Below, piece after piece: positions 35,999 to 47,300 of a stretch of 64,000 bases of DNA. Under the pieces are notes generated by a model. That model was not told where the DNA came from, did not search any database, and saw only the letters and a program-made list of their open reading frames with translations. The position numbers and the translations under genes were made by a program. Within the stretch, counting starts at the first letter, position 1; each line of letters begins with the position of its first letter. The DNA is from Saxidomus purpurata (Eukaryota > Mollusca > Bivalvia > Venerida > Veneridae): NCBI GenBank assembly GCA_022818135.1, contig JAFMSR010000008.1, positions 8,837,895 through 8,901,894 on the forward strand, in the 5' to 3' direction.

Positions 35999-36177
35999 AT
36001 GAGCTAACAAAGCAATACCAGAAATGAAATATAAAGACAGTACTGTACAATGTGTATAAAAGAGAAAACCAAAAATGATTCTTGGTTACCTTGTAGTCGT
36101 AATCGGTGAGACCGTTCACTGGGCCTTGACATGCAGCGTCCTCGATAAATGGCGGGTGATTTTTGATCACGTGAGTT

Positions 36178-36690
36178 TCTTCTCGGGAATGTACGTAAAT
36201 TATATCTTTTTTTTAGAGACATTTATTTTTAGGTAAATATATATGTAATCGTTCGTAAATAACAAAGTTGTCAATGAAATAACATCGGAAATTTGAAAAT
36301 CAAACTACAAACTCTTATATCGAGCTCCGTACGTTTTCGTAAATTTCCGTACATATCCGTACTTTTCCGTGATACGCATATGATTATCTTCCGTAATCAG
36401 CTAACAGCGCATTAATTTCTAAAACAGAAAAAATTGTATAATGCAGCCCATAAGCTACATACCTTCATGCAGTCGTTTGAAGTTTTATGTACTGTTTTTA
36501 TTTGCAATGTTCTTATCATATGCGACATTCAAACAGACGATTGATCTTGTCTGTCTTGCACTACTTTCGCATAGCTCATGTTTACAGTTGTTATTCGCAC
36601 ATAGCACAGTTAAATTTCTTGCAGTGTTTGAAATGTGGTATACTAACCTAGGCCTATGGGACTTTCAGTCCCCAGGCCAAAAACAATAAT
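36178..36690. repeat. Dispersed repeat, second copy of 12755-13190
   Basis: Same order of blocks as the first copy, ending in the shared CCCCAGGCCAAA. The plus-strand ORF at 36441-36689 is hydrophobic but is not kept in the other copy. Confidence 0.75.
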
Positions 36691-36964
36691 GATCATTATA
36701 CATTACAATAAACTTTTATATTGTAAAAGATTAAATTCATTCATGAAAAAAAGAAACAAATCTCGAACAAAAATGAAAGTTCCTTTCTTCAACATTTGTA
36801 AATATTTTTTTTAATTTAAAAATATTGCAATCACACAGAAAGGTAATCACTACTTGCATGCATTTATTTTTGCACAGTGCACCTTCAGGATTTAGAAATT
36901 GAAACAACATTTAGGCTTATCAACCATCAAACAATAAACAGAGTCTGCAATTTTGATTTGATTT

Positions 36965-37175
36965 GAAGCAAATTTTATAAAGGTCCGTCCATAAGAGCAA
37001 ATATGTTAGCTTGAATTTGTGGATGAGACCTCGGCATGTCTCCCATCATGCCTATACCTATCAAAAGTGTTTCTTATTCCGGAATAAGAGATATTTACCT
37101 AACTGCAATTTCCAGCCAGTATGGCCAAAGATTGAATTTGATTGGTTGCCAAAGAGTAGGTCAATCACGGCGACC
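36965..37175. repeat. Duplicated block with CCAAT-like boxes, copy 2
   Basis: Matches 18460-18710 (see that entry). Here it lies about 400 bp upstream of the orphan first exon B, which would suit a promoter-proximal role. Confidence 0.45.
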
Positions 37176-37391
37176 AATGAGATCTAGGGTGTGATTGACC
37201 TAGTCAGAGTCTGCAAAGTCTGGTGGTCAGTTTTTATGAAATTTATGGCTCCCGTGCTGTGCCCAAGTGGTCTGTGGTATCTAGCAATTACTTGATAATT
37301 AAACAGATATGATTCCTGTATCTGGAAAAATCCTTGACCAGGGATCGCCAAACTTGGTAGTTGCATAATAAGTAAGCTAATTTTTACCTGG

Positions 37392-37455
37392 GACATAATT
37401 GCCGTTTCATGTTAATCTAACGCTGTTATACAAGTGTCTGAGACAGAAAACAACC
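37392..37455 (+). promoter_or_regulatory. 5' block shared with the tetraspan gene upstream region
   Basis: GACATAATTGCC, then ACGCTGTTATACAAGTGTCT and AGAAAACAAC, are matched almost base for base at 41029-41090, about 55 bp before the tetraspan ATG. Here the block lies about 108 bp before orphan exon B. This is probably a duplicated core promoter or 5' UTR. Confidence 0.5.
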
Positions 37456-37562
37456 AGACAGGGTTTATTCTAGTTCATGAATCACACTGTATCGGCAAAA
37501 CGCACTGGCTCCAATTTAACGATACCGCTCCGACTAACGTAACGACAAGGCTCCGGCAAAAA

Positions 37563-37589
37563 ATGGCTGATTTAGTAAACAAAACCAAG
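37563..37589 (+). CDS. Orphan first coding exon B
   Basis: ATG starts MADLVNKTK, then donor GTCAGT (37590-37595). The upstream sequence back to 37485 is shared with block A, and the 5' block at 37392 is shared with the tetraspan gene. It may be the first exon of a tandem paralog of the tetraspan gene whose other exons are lost or lie elsewhere. That link is inference. Confidence 0.4.
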
Positions 37590-37634
37590 GTCAGTATAAC
37601 AGATTCGTGTACTTTACATGGTAAATCGCAACTA

Positions 37635-38924
37635 CTGCAGATTTCATAATACCGTGCCGTTTCAGTGTTTGCTTTACGCACAGGTAGTAAATGACGTCGA
37701 TGTCGCATTCTGTAGTAAGCTCCGCCCAAATCGATACCTTTATCTATCGTTCACACTGACTACTATACTGACAGTATAAGTTTACACATCTACAAGCTAC
37801 AATTGCGACATTATTTGATTTTTTATGAATCTAGTGCTTATGTATTGTTTGTGGATAAAATTGGTTTATTTTAAACCTCGAAAGCTTATTTCATACAACA
37901 ACTTGTATTCAATTTTTACAAACGAAACCGAACTGTACTGCGTGTTCTATAATCAACACGAAACAAAGATTTTATACTTTTCTGTAATATAGTCCATATA
38001 GTAATAATTAAAATGTTGATGGAGGAAAATGTGGCCTGAAACTTTTGCTGAGCTATGAAGACACGGTTGTAAAGAGTCTGACTTATACGACGAACGTTTT
38101 ACAAACATGATTCCAAGAACATTTCTTGCAGGATGTTTAGAATGAACTGTTTTAAGACATTTTATATTCGTGAATCACTGTTGAACCTGCAGAGAATATA
38201 GCACCCTTAATCATCTTTCCTGTATATTTTTTCATACGGGAAATCCTTTCTAAAGCGTGATTAGAAATGTAAAATATATATAATTGTTGTTTTGCTGCAT
38301 CATCGTCCGTTGTATTCTACGAGAAAACAGAAATTCACCTTTGTAAAATTTATAAAAGAATGTCTAGATCATTGAGTGACCACTCTTTAAACTTATGGTA
38401 AATTATATACATTATACATGCGCTCTGCATGTAAATATTTGTGCACAGTATAGCAAACTTCCGTGTACCATCTCAGATTCAGGTAAATGTATCGCTGTAC
38501 AAACTTGCGAAAAGTCAAATCGTATGTCGATAAAATAAACACAAACTGAAAACATCAAAACTTGGCTCGATTATACATGTAATCGTCACCAATGAAGTGA
38601 ACGAAACTACAAACCGGTGAAATGACACTTGTACCGGATTTACACGTACATGTTGTATGCGTATATCCCCTTCTTTGATGGGACTCTAGCACACAAGCAA
38701 CATGTACGTAACCACCGACGTACTTAACACTATTGAATGCCGTAAACAATATGACCGATTTATATATTTTTCTCACTATGAAAACACAGACACACTTGCT
38801 TTATCTGATTGCTCTCCGTATGTGTAAAATGTAGCTCCGCCTACAGACGCTTTAGTCATTCATTACCTGTATTCAATCGATACGCAACAAACACTGAAAC
38901 GGCGCGCTTTTATGAAATCTGCAG
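37635..38924. mobile_element. 1.29-kb TIR element with TA flanks
   Basis: Ends CTGCAGATTTCATA and its complement TATGAAATCTGCAG. The inverted match continues inward about 100 bp with gaps (GCCGTTTCAGTGTTTG, GGAGCTTACT/GGCGGAGCTAC). TA sits on both sides (37633-37634, 38925-38926). Block A (near 31215-31235) lacks the insertion. No transposase ORF. The layout resembles a non-autonomous Tc1/mariner-like element. Confidence 0.7.
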
Positions 38925-39200
38925 TAATAGTCTTACGGAATGCTCACTTCTTTCCTGCATGACCGTAGCTATTCGGCTGTTTCAGACATCGATGCGTGTG
39001 AAAGTAATGCAAGTTGAATGCAGAGGACTCAACGGTAAAAGTGTAAAACACACCCAAAATGCATGGATTTTGCTCAAAATCATAGAAGTTAAGTTGTTTA
39101 GCATAAAAGGTATGCATTGGCATGTAACTTAAAGTCAAATGTCGTAAGCATATACCAACTTTTTACTGATCTGCTATTTTTATAGGCAAAACTTGCCCAT
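38925..39200 (+). other. Paralogous block B, right half
   Basis: Continues the alignment to block A (31240-31490) after the TIR element. It has CTTACGGAATGC, GCATGACCGTAGCT, GTGTGAAAGTAATGCAA and TTGGCATGTAAC. Confidence 0.75.
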
Positions 39201-39407
39201 TCAAAAATGTTTCTCCAGATTCAATGACCCGGTGTACAAAGCAAAATCTTATCAAATAGACTGTAAATAGTGCATAAAATATAGTATATAGAAAAAACAT
39301 AAAATTTATCAGACTAGTAACTAGTCTACCCACCAAATTTGTTAAACTCTGTTGTTCTGTACGAAAGCAGAGAAGGGTCAAATAAAAAACAAAAAAAGAG
39401 TAAATAA

Positions 39408-39868
39408 ATGCGTACGTACGAGAATAAAAAGCGTACGTACGAGAATAACCGCGTACGTACGAGAAATAAACGCGTACGTACGAGAATAAAATGCGTATGT
39501 ACGAGAATTAAACGCGTACGTACGAGAATAAAACGCGTATGTACGAAAATTAAACGCGGACGTACGAGAATTAGAACGCGTACGTACGAAAATTAAACGC
39601 GTACGTACGAGAATAAAACGCGTATGTACGAGAATTAAACGCGGACGTACGAGAATTTAAACGCGTACGTACAAAAATTAAACGCGTACGTACGAGAATA
39701 AAACGCGTAAGTACGAGAATTTAACGCGTACGTACGAGAATAAAACGCGTACGTACGAGAACTAAACGCGTACTTACGAGAATTAAACGCGTACGTACGA
39801 GAATTTAAACGCGTACGTACGAGAATTAAACGCGTACGTACGAGAATAAAGCGCGTACGTACGAGAAT
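39408..39868. repeat. CGTACGTACG minisatellite, left arm, about 21-bp unit
   Basis: About 22 units of the form ACGCGTACGTACGAGAATAA. Each holds the self-complementary CGTACGTACG and several CpGs, striking in an AT-rich window. The ORF here (repeated R/T) is a product of the repeat. Confidence 0.92.
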
Positions 39869-40744
39869 TTCTCTCTGATAGTCACTTTAAGCAATAAATA
39901 GTGCTAACGTTCGAAACCACTTGAATGAATACACGGAAGGTGAAAAATACTCTTGCAACTCCACACTGGCGAGAAAAATAAAAAGGAAAAATACATGTAC
40001 ATGTATTGATCACTACACAGACAAATTTTGAACAATATTGAAACATTCGATACCGGTATTTTAAAAGAACTGTATCATTCCTAACTAGTTCCTGAACTCG
40101 AATCAAGAACTAATAAACCCAAGGTCATAAGCTTTTCTATGGTGGTTTCAAGTGTTCATGATTTGATAAACTGAATTTAGCAGTGGTTTAACGTCTCAGC
40201 TCATCTATACAATAACTGGACATAGGCACACACTTTGTAAAATAAAAATACTGATAGGATAATGATATAACCATGTTCACTCTAAAACAATGTTGACATA
40301 TTCATGCCTTTTGTATTCAAATCGTTTCTTCACGAAAAAGAGTTGCCAGAAAGTCTTTCTTATTTGTAAAATATCATGGAAAAAAGTACTGCTCTATAAT
40401 TCGAACATATACATCGATTTAAACATTTAAGTTAGGAATGTTTTCGGTATAAATAAATGTCATTTCCGCCGGTAAGACATCTTTCTTCGTAAAATAAGAG
40501 TTACTTGTAATTGTGGTCCTGGGACTTTAAGGAAGATACCTTTAATGACACTTTGAAACAGGAACTTTTTTCAAATAATTAACAGTATCATAGAGCTTCT
40601 ACTGTATAGTGGAAATATGGGAAAACTCGCGAAATACCCCTTAAAACTGTAAACTGTGAGTTTTAAAAATTGTTTTTGTAACTTTCACATATCCTATACC
40701 CGGTGTGGCTATACCTACAAAGAACACTGAATATATATCGTTTA

Positions 40745-40872
40745 ATTCTCGTACGTATGCGTTTAATTCTCGTATTTACGCGTTTTATTCTCGTACGTAC
40801 GCGTTTTATTCTCGTACGTACGCGTTCATTTCTCGTACGTACGCGTTTTATTCTCGTACGTACGCGTTTATT
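40745..40872. repeat. CGTACGTACG minisatellite, right arm, inverted
   Basis: Six units in reverse complement of the left array (TTCTCGTACGTACGCGTTTA). It is much shorter than the left array, so the arms have changed copy number independently. Confidence 0.92.
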
Positions 40873-41028
40873 TGCTCTTTTTTGTTTTTTATTTGACCCT
40901 TCTCGGCTTTCGTAGTTCTGGACTATTTCCTGTATTTGTTCATATTCCCATTCTTTCTATTGGATATTTGAGAGCGGACAAATTACAACTATTACTAACT
41001 GCTCGCATTTCTCGGAAAGAAAAGTTCA

Positions 41029-41090
41029 GACATAATTGCCATTTCCCGTTTTTAAACGCTGTTATACAAGTGTCTGAGATAGAAAACAAC
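41029..41090 (+). promoter_or_regulatory. Tetraspan gene 5' block
   Basis: Matches 37392-37455. Ends about 55 bp before ATG at 41146, so it probably spans the transcription start or 5' UTR. No TATA box was recognised. Confidence 0.45.
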
Positions 41091-41145
41091 TGGCAAACTG
41101 GCATTTAAACATTCTTTGGAAATTTGCACAAATTTAATCTGAACA

Positions 41146-41392
41146 ATGGCGAACACGACCTATGCTTCCAGTTCGATTAGCATTAAAGTAGCAACATTGG
41201 CTTTAATTGTGGTGCTGATATTACATATAATAGGATTTTCTGTCCCAAGATGGTGCACCATGAAATTTGAGTATAACTCCACTGACTCCAGCAATTTTGG
41301 AAGTGGATACACGGGACTATGGCAGCACTGTGTTTGCGCTGAAATGTCAAGTTTCGGTGCATGTTTATGTTTCTCCATATCCAATTACCCAA
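41146..41392 (+). CDS. Tetraspan exon 1
   Basis: ATG in good context (GAACAATGGCG). 82 codons plus one base: MANTTYASSS, TM1, and the extracellular loop with W36, GLW 57-59, C62 and C64. Donor GTGAGT at 41393. The ORF continuing past the donor is intronic. Confidence 0.9.
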
Positions 41393-44300
41393 GTGAGTAC
41401 ACATTTACATTATAATATATATTATAAAGGCTATGGTTCTTATAACATTCGTGTCCTGGATGAGTCACGGGATGCTATTGAGAGTTTAGATACTTTTCGG
41501 AAATTAGCTACTAGATATTAAGTTATCATAGTAAAACATTTAAACTGTTTAAAAATATATAGTTTTAAACAAATAGTTTCAACTCGGTTATCATTTATTC
41601 CATTCATCATGTGTTCATGAAAAACATTAAAATCGAAGGTTAACTCGGGTCCATTTTTTCAATATTTTCATATTACACCCCGATAACGGTATAATAACTT
41701 TGTATTGTTTCATTCCTCCGCATTCAAGAGACTAAAGTCTATTCCATCTAATTTTGAGACCACAGAACATGTATTTAAAGAGGTACTCCCTACATCTAGC
41801 AGATTATATTCTCAAAACATTATGTGATTAATGAACGTAAAAAGATAAATAAATATAATTTCAAAGAGGCATAGCTATGGCGAAAAATGCCTATTTTATT
41901 GATATCATGTACTGTTTTTTATCTACAAAATATTTTAAATAACTAACTTATTTCATAGTCAATATTAATTTTCATAGGCAAGCAATGTTTTCTATGGAAC
42001 GCCATAGCTGCCTTCTGCTGACTTTTATCATTTCGTTCTGTAGAGTTGCCATTATGCTCTGTAGTTACGCCATTTTGTTATGTGCATTTGTCCTTATGCT
42101 CTATAGTAACAACATTTCGTTCTGTGCAATTGTCATTATGCTCTGTAGTTATAACATTTCGTTCTGTGCATTTGTCATTATGTTCTGTAGTTATAACATT
42201 TCGTTCTGTACAACTGTCATTATGCCTTGTAGTTATAACATTTCGTTCTGTACATTTGTCATTATGTTCTGTAGTTAAGTCATTTCGTTCTGTGCATTTG
42301 CCATTATGCTCTGTAGTTAAAACATTGATGGTGAAATAATGAAATTTAATTATTTTCCTGGATTTCTCTGAATTCATTTTATTTGAAAATCCTTAATCAG
42401 TATTACAATTACCGACAAACTGCCAAAGGGAAGAAATATGCTTTTGTTTAAAAAACAACCATCTAGTTTGTGTTTGAGAATCTTTCTAAACCAATTTTCA
42501 AAATGGCAATTGTAAAGGGTATTTTAAATTCAATAAGGAAGCTATTTTTGTATTTCAATTCCTGCTATTTCTGTCCCATTTGTTGAAATCTATTGACTTT
42601 TATTTTCTCATATAGTATACTACAATTACTGACGTTTCATGGAAATTGGGCATTCAAGGCCTAAGTTATTCAGAAGTTCACTAAATCCAGCCTCATTATA
42701 TGAGCACGTGCGTTTAAAGCTGGAATGAATACGTCATCCGGTATCACCTGTTAAAAGTCACAGCAAATATATCCACATAACGTAAAGAAGTTAGTGCATG
42801 CACTACCGAACATAATGACAAATGCACAGCACGAAATGTTATAACTACAGGGCATAATGACAAATAATTTTACTACAGAGCATAATGACATATGTACTGG
42901 TTTTTCCAGGAAGCGGACTCGAGAGTGACTCGATAAGCTACAAGCTTTCTTCACAATCGAGCTAAAATACATTAGTATAAACTAATGACATATGCACAGA
43001 ACGAAATGATTTTACTACAGAGTATAATGACATATGCACAGAACGAAATGTTATAACTACTGAGCATAATGACAAATGCACAGAACGAAATAACTTAACT
43101 ACAGAACATAATGACAAATGCACAGAACGAAATGACGTAACTACAGACCATAATGACTAATGCACAGAACGGAATGCTATAACTACAGAGCATAATGACA
43201 AATGCACATAACGGAATGTTATAACTACAGAGCATAATGACTAATGCACATAACGGAATGTTATAACTACAGAGCATAATGACTAATGCACAGAAAGAAA
43301 TGTTATAACTACAGAGCATAATGACTAATGCACATAACGCAATGTTATAACTACAGAACATAATGACAAATGCACATAACGGAATCTTATAACTACAGAG
43401 CATAATGACTAATGCACATAACGGAATGTTATAACTACAGAACATAATGACAAATGCACATAACGGAATGTTATAACTACAGAACATAATGACTAATGCA
43501 CATAACGGAATGTTATAACTACAGAACATAATGACAAATGCACAGAACGAAATGACGTAACTACAGAGCATAATGACTAATGCACATAACGGAATGTTAT
43601 AACTACAGAGCATAATGACCAATGCACAGAATGGAATGTTATAACTACAGAGCATAATGACTAATGCACAGAACGGAATGTTATAACTACAGAGCATAAT
43701 GACAAATGAACATAACGGAATGTTATAACTACAGAACATAATGACTAATGCACAGAACGAAATAACTTAACTACAGAACATAATGACTAATGCACAGAAC
43801 GGAATGTTATAACTACAGAGCATAATGACTAATGCACATAACGGAATGTTATAACTACAGAGCATAATGACTAATGCACATAACGGAATGCTATAACTAC
43901 AGAGCATAAAGACAAATGCACATAACGGAATGTTATAACTACAGAGCATAATGACTAATGCACATAACGAAATGTTATAACTACAGAGCATAAGGACTAA
44001 TGCACAGAAAGAAATGTTATAACTACAGAGCATAATGACTAATGCACATAACGGAATGTTATAACTACAGAACATAATGACAAATGCACATAACGGAATG
44101 TTATAACTACAGAGCATAATGACTAATGCACATAACGAAATGTTATAACTACAGAACATAATGACAAATGCACATAACGGAATGTTATAACTACAGAACA
44201 TAATGACTAATGCACATAACGGAATGTTATAACTACAGAACATAATGACAAATGCACAGAACGAAATGACGTAACTACAGAGCATAATGACAAATGCACA

Positions 44301-47300
44301 TAACGGAATGTTATAACTACAGAGCATAATGACTAATGCACTGAACGAAATAACTTAACTACAGAACATAATGACATATGCACAGAAAGAAATGACGTAA
44401 CTACAGAACATTATGACAACTGCACAGAACGAAATGACGTAACTACAGAACATAATGACAAATGCACAGAACGAAATGTTATAACTACAGAGCATAATGA
44501 CTAATGCACAGAACGAAATGTTATAACTACAGAGCATAATGACTGATGCACTGAACGAAATGTTATAACTACAGAACATAATGACTAATGCACAGAACGA
44601 AATGACGTAACTACAGAGCATAATGACATATGTACAGAACGAAATGTTATAACTACAGAGCATAATGACTAATGCACAGAACGAAATAACTTAACTACAG
44701 AACATAATGACATATGCACAAAACGAAATGACGTAACTACAGAACATAATGACAAATGCACAGAACGAAATGTTATAACTACAGAGCATAATGACTAATG
44801 CACAGAACGAAATGTTATAACTACAGAGCATAATGACTAATGCACTGAACGAAATAACTTAACTACAGAACATAATGACAAATGCACAGAACGAAATGAC
44901 GTAACTACAGAGCATAATGACATATGTACAGAACGAAATGTTATAACTACAGAGCATAATGACTAATGCACAGAACGAAATAACTTAACTACAGAACATA
45001 ATGACATATGCACAGAAAGAAATGAATAACTACAGAGCATAATGACATATGCACATAACGAAATGTTATAATTACAGAGCATAATGACTAATGCACATAA
45101 CGGAATGTTATAACTACAGAGCATAATGACTAATGCACATAACGGAATGTTATAACTACAGAACATAATGACTAATGCACATAACGGAATGTTATAACTA
45201 CAGAACATAATGACTAATGCACATAACGGAATGTTATAACTACAGAGCATAATGACTAATGCACAGAACGGAATGTTATAACTACAGAACATAATGACTA
45301 ATGCACATAACGGAATGTTATAACTACAGAGCATAATGACAAATGCACATAACGGAATGTTATAACTACAGAGCATAATGACAAATGCACATATCGGAAT
45401 GTTATAACTACAGAACATAATGACTAATGCACAGAACGAAATGTTATAACTACAGAGCATAATGACTAACGCACATAACGGAATGTTATAACTACAGACC
45501 ATAATGACTTACGCACAGAACGGAATGTTATAACTACAGAGCATAATGACTAATGCACATAACGAAATGTTATAACTACAGAGCATAATGACTAATGCAC
45601 ATAACGAAATGTTATAACTACAGAGCATAATGACTAATGCACATAACGCGATGTTATAACTACAGAGCATAATGACTAATGCACAGAACGGAATGTTATA
45701 ACTACAGAGCATAATGACTAATGCACCTAACGGAATGTTATAACTACAGAGCATAATGACTAATGCACATAGCGGAATGTTATAACTACAGAGCATAATG
45801 ACAAATGCACATAACGGAATGTTATAACTACAGAGCATAATGACTAATGCACACAACGGAATGTTATAACTACAGAGCATAATGACTAATGCACACAACG
45901 GAATGTTATAACTACAGAGCATAATGACTAATGCACATAACGGAATGTTATAACTACAGAACATAATGACAAATGCACATAACGGAATGTTATAATTACA
46001 GAGCATAATGACTAATGCACATAACGGAATGTTATAACTACAGAGCATAATGACTAATGCACATAACGGAATGTTATAACTACAGAACATAATGACAAAT
46101 GCACAGAACGAAATGACGTAACTACAGAGCATAATGACTAATGCACATAACGGAATGTTATAACTACAGAGCATAATGACTAATGCACAGAATGGAATGT
46201 TATAATTACAGAGCATAATGACTAATGCACATAACGGAATGTTATAAATACAGAGCATAATGACAAATGCACATAACGGAATGTTATAACTACAGAACAT
46301 AATGACTAATGCACAGAACGAAATAACTTAACTACAGAACATAATGACTAATGTACAGAACGAAATAACTTAACTACAGAACATAATGACTAATGCACAG
46401 AACGAAATGACGTAACTACAGAACATTATGACTAATGCACGGAACGAAATGACGTAACTACAGAACATAATGACTAATGCACAGAACGAAATGTTATAAC
46501 TACAGAGCATAATGGGTAATGCACAGAACGAAATGTTATAACTACAGAGCATAATGACTAATGCACTGAACGAAATAACTTATTTACAGAACATAATGAC
46601 AAATGCACAGAACGAAATGACGTAACTACAGAGCATAATGACTAATGCACAGAACGAAATGACGTAACTACAGAACATAATGACTAATGCACGGAACGAA
46701 ACGACGTAACTACAGAACATAATGACTAATGCACAGAACGAAATGTTATAACTACAGAGCATAATGGGTAATGCACAGAACGGAATGTTATAACTACAGA
46801 GCATAATGACTAATGCACATAACGCAATGTTATAACTACAGAGCATAATGACAAATGCACATCACGGAATGTTATAACTACAGAGCATAATGACTAATGC
46901 ACATAACGGAATGTTATAACTACAGAATAATAATGACCAATGCACAGAACGAAATGTTATAACTACAGAGCATAATGACTAATGCACATAACGGAATGTT
47001 ATAACTACAGAGCATAATGACTAATGCACATCACGAAATGTTATAACTACAGAGCATAATGACAAATGCACATAACGAAATGTTATAACTACAGAGCATA
47101 ATGACTAATGCACAGAACGAAATAACTTAAATACAGAACATAATGACATATGCACAGAAAGAAATGACGTAACTACAGAGCATAATGACTAATGCACAGA
47201 ACGAAATAACTTAACTACAGAACATAATGACAAATGCACAGAAAGAAATGACGTAACTACAGAACATAATGACTAATGCACAGAACGAAATAACTTAACT

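Larger units (their letters stand above)
39360..40914. mobile_element. 1.55-kb foldback element with minisatellite-filled inverted ends
   Basis: Ends TACGAAAGC and GCTTTCGTA; next come GAGAAGGGTCAAATAAAAAA and its complement, then CGTACGTACG-rich minisatellites in opposite orientation (39408-39868 and 40745-40872). Direct repeat GTTCTG at 39354-39359 and 40915-40920 is a perfect 6-bp target duplication. About 870 bp of non-coding sequence lies between. It ends about 230 bp before the tetraspan start codon. Confidence 0.88.

Noticed and set aside
36441..36689. Hydrophobic ORF resembling a small membrane protein
   Set aside because: It lies in a dispersed repeat whose other copy (12755-13190) does not keep the frame.
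43095..46300. Minus-strand ORFs of 102-263 residues in the satellite as genes
   Set aside because: They follow directly from a 42-bp unit being divisible by 3, are broken by common unit variants with TAA, and have no start or splice context.
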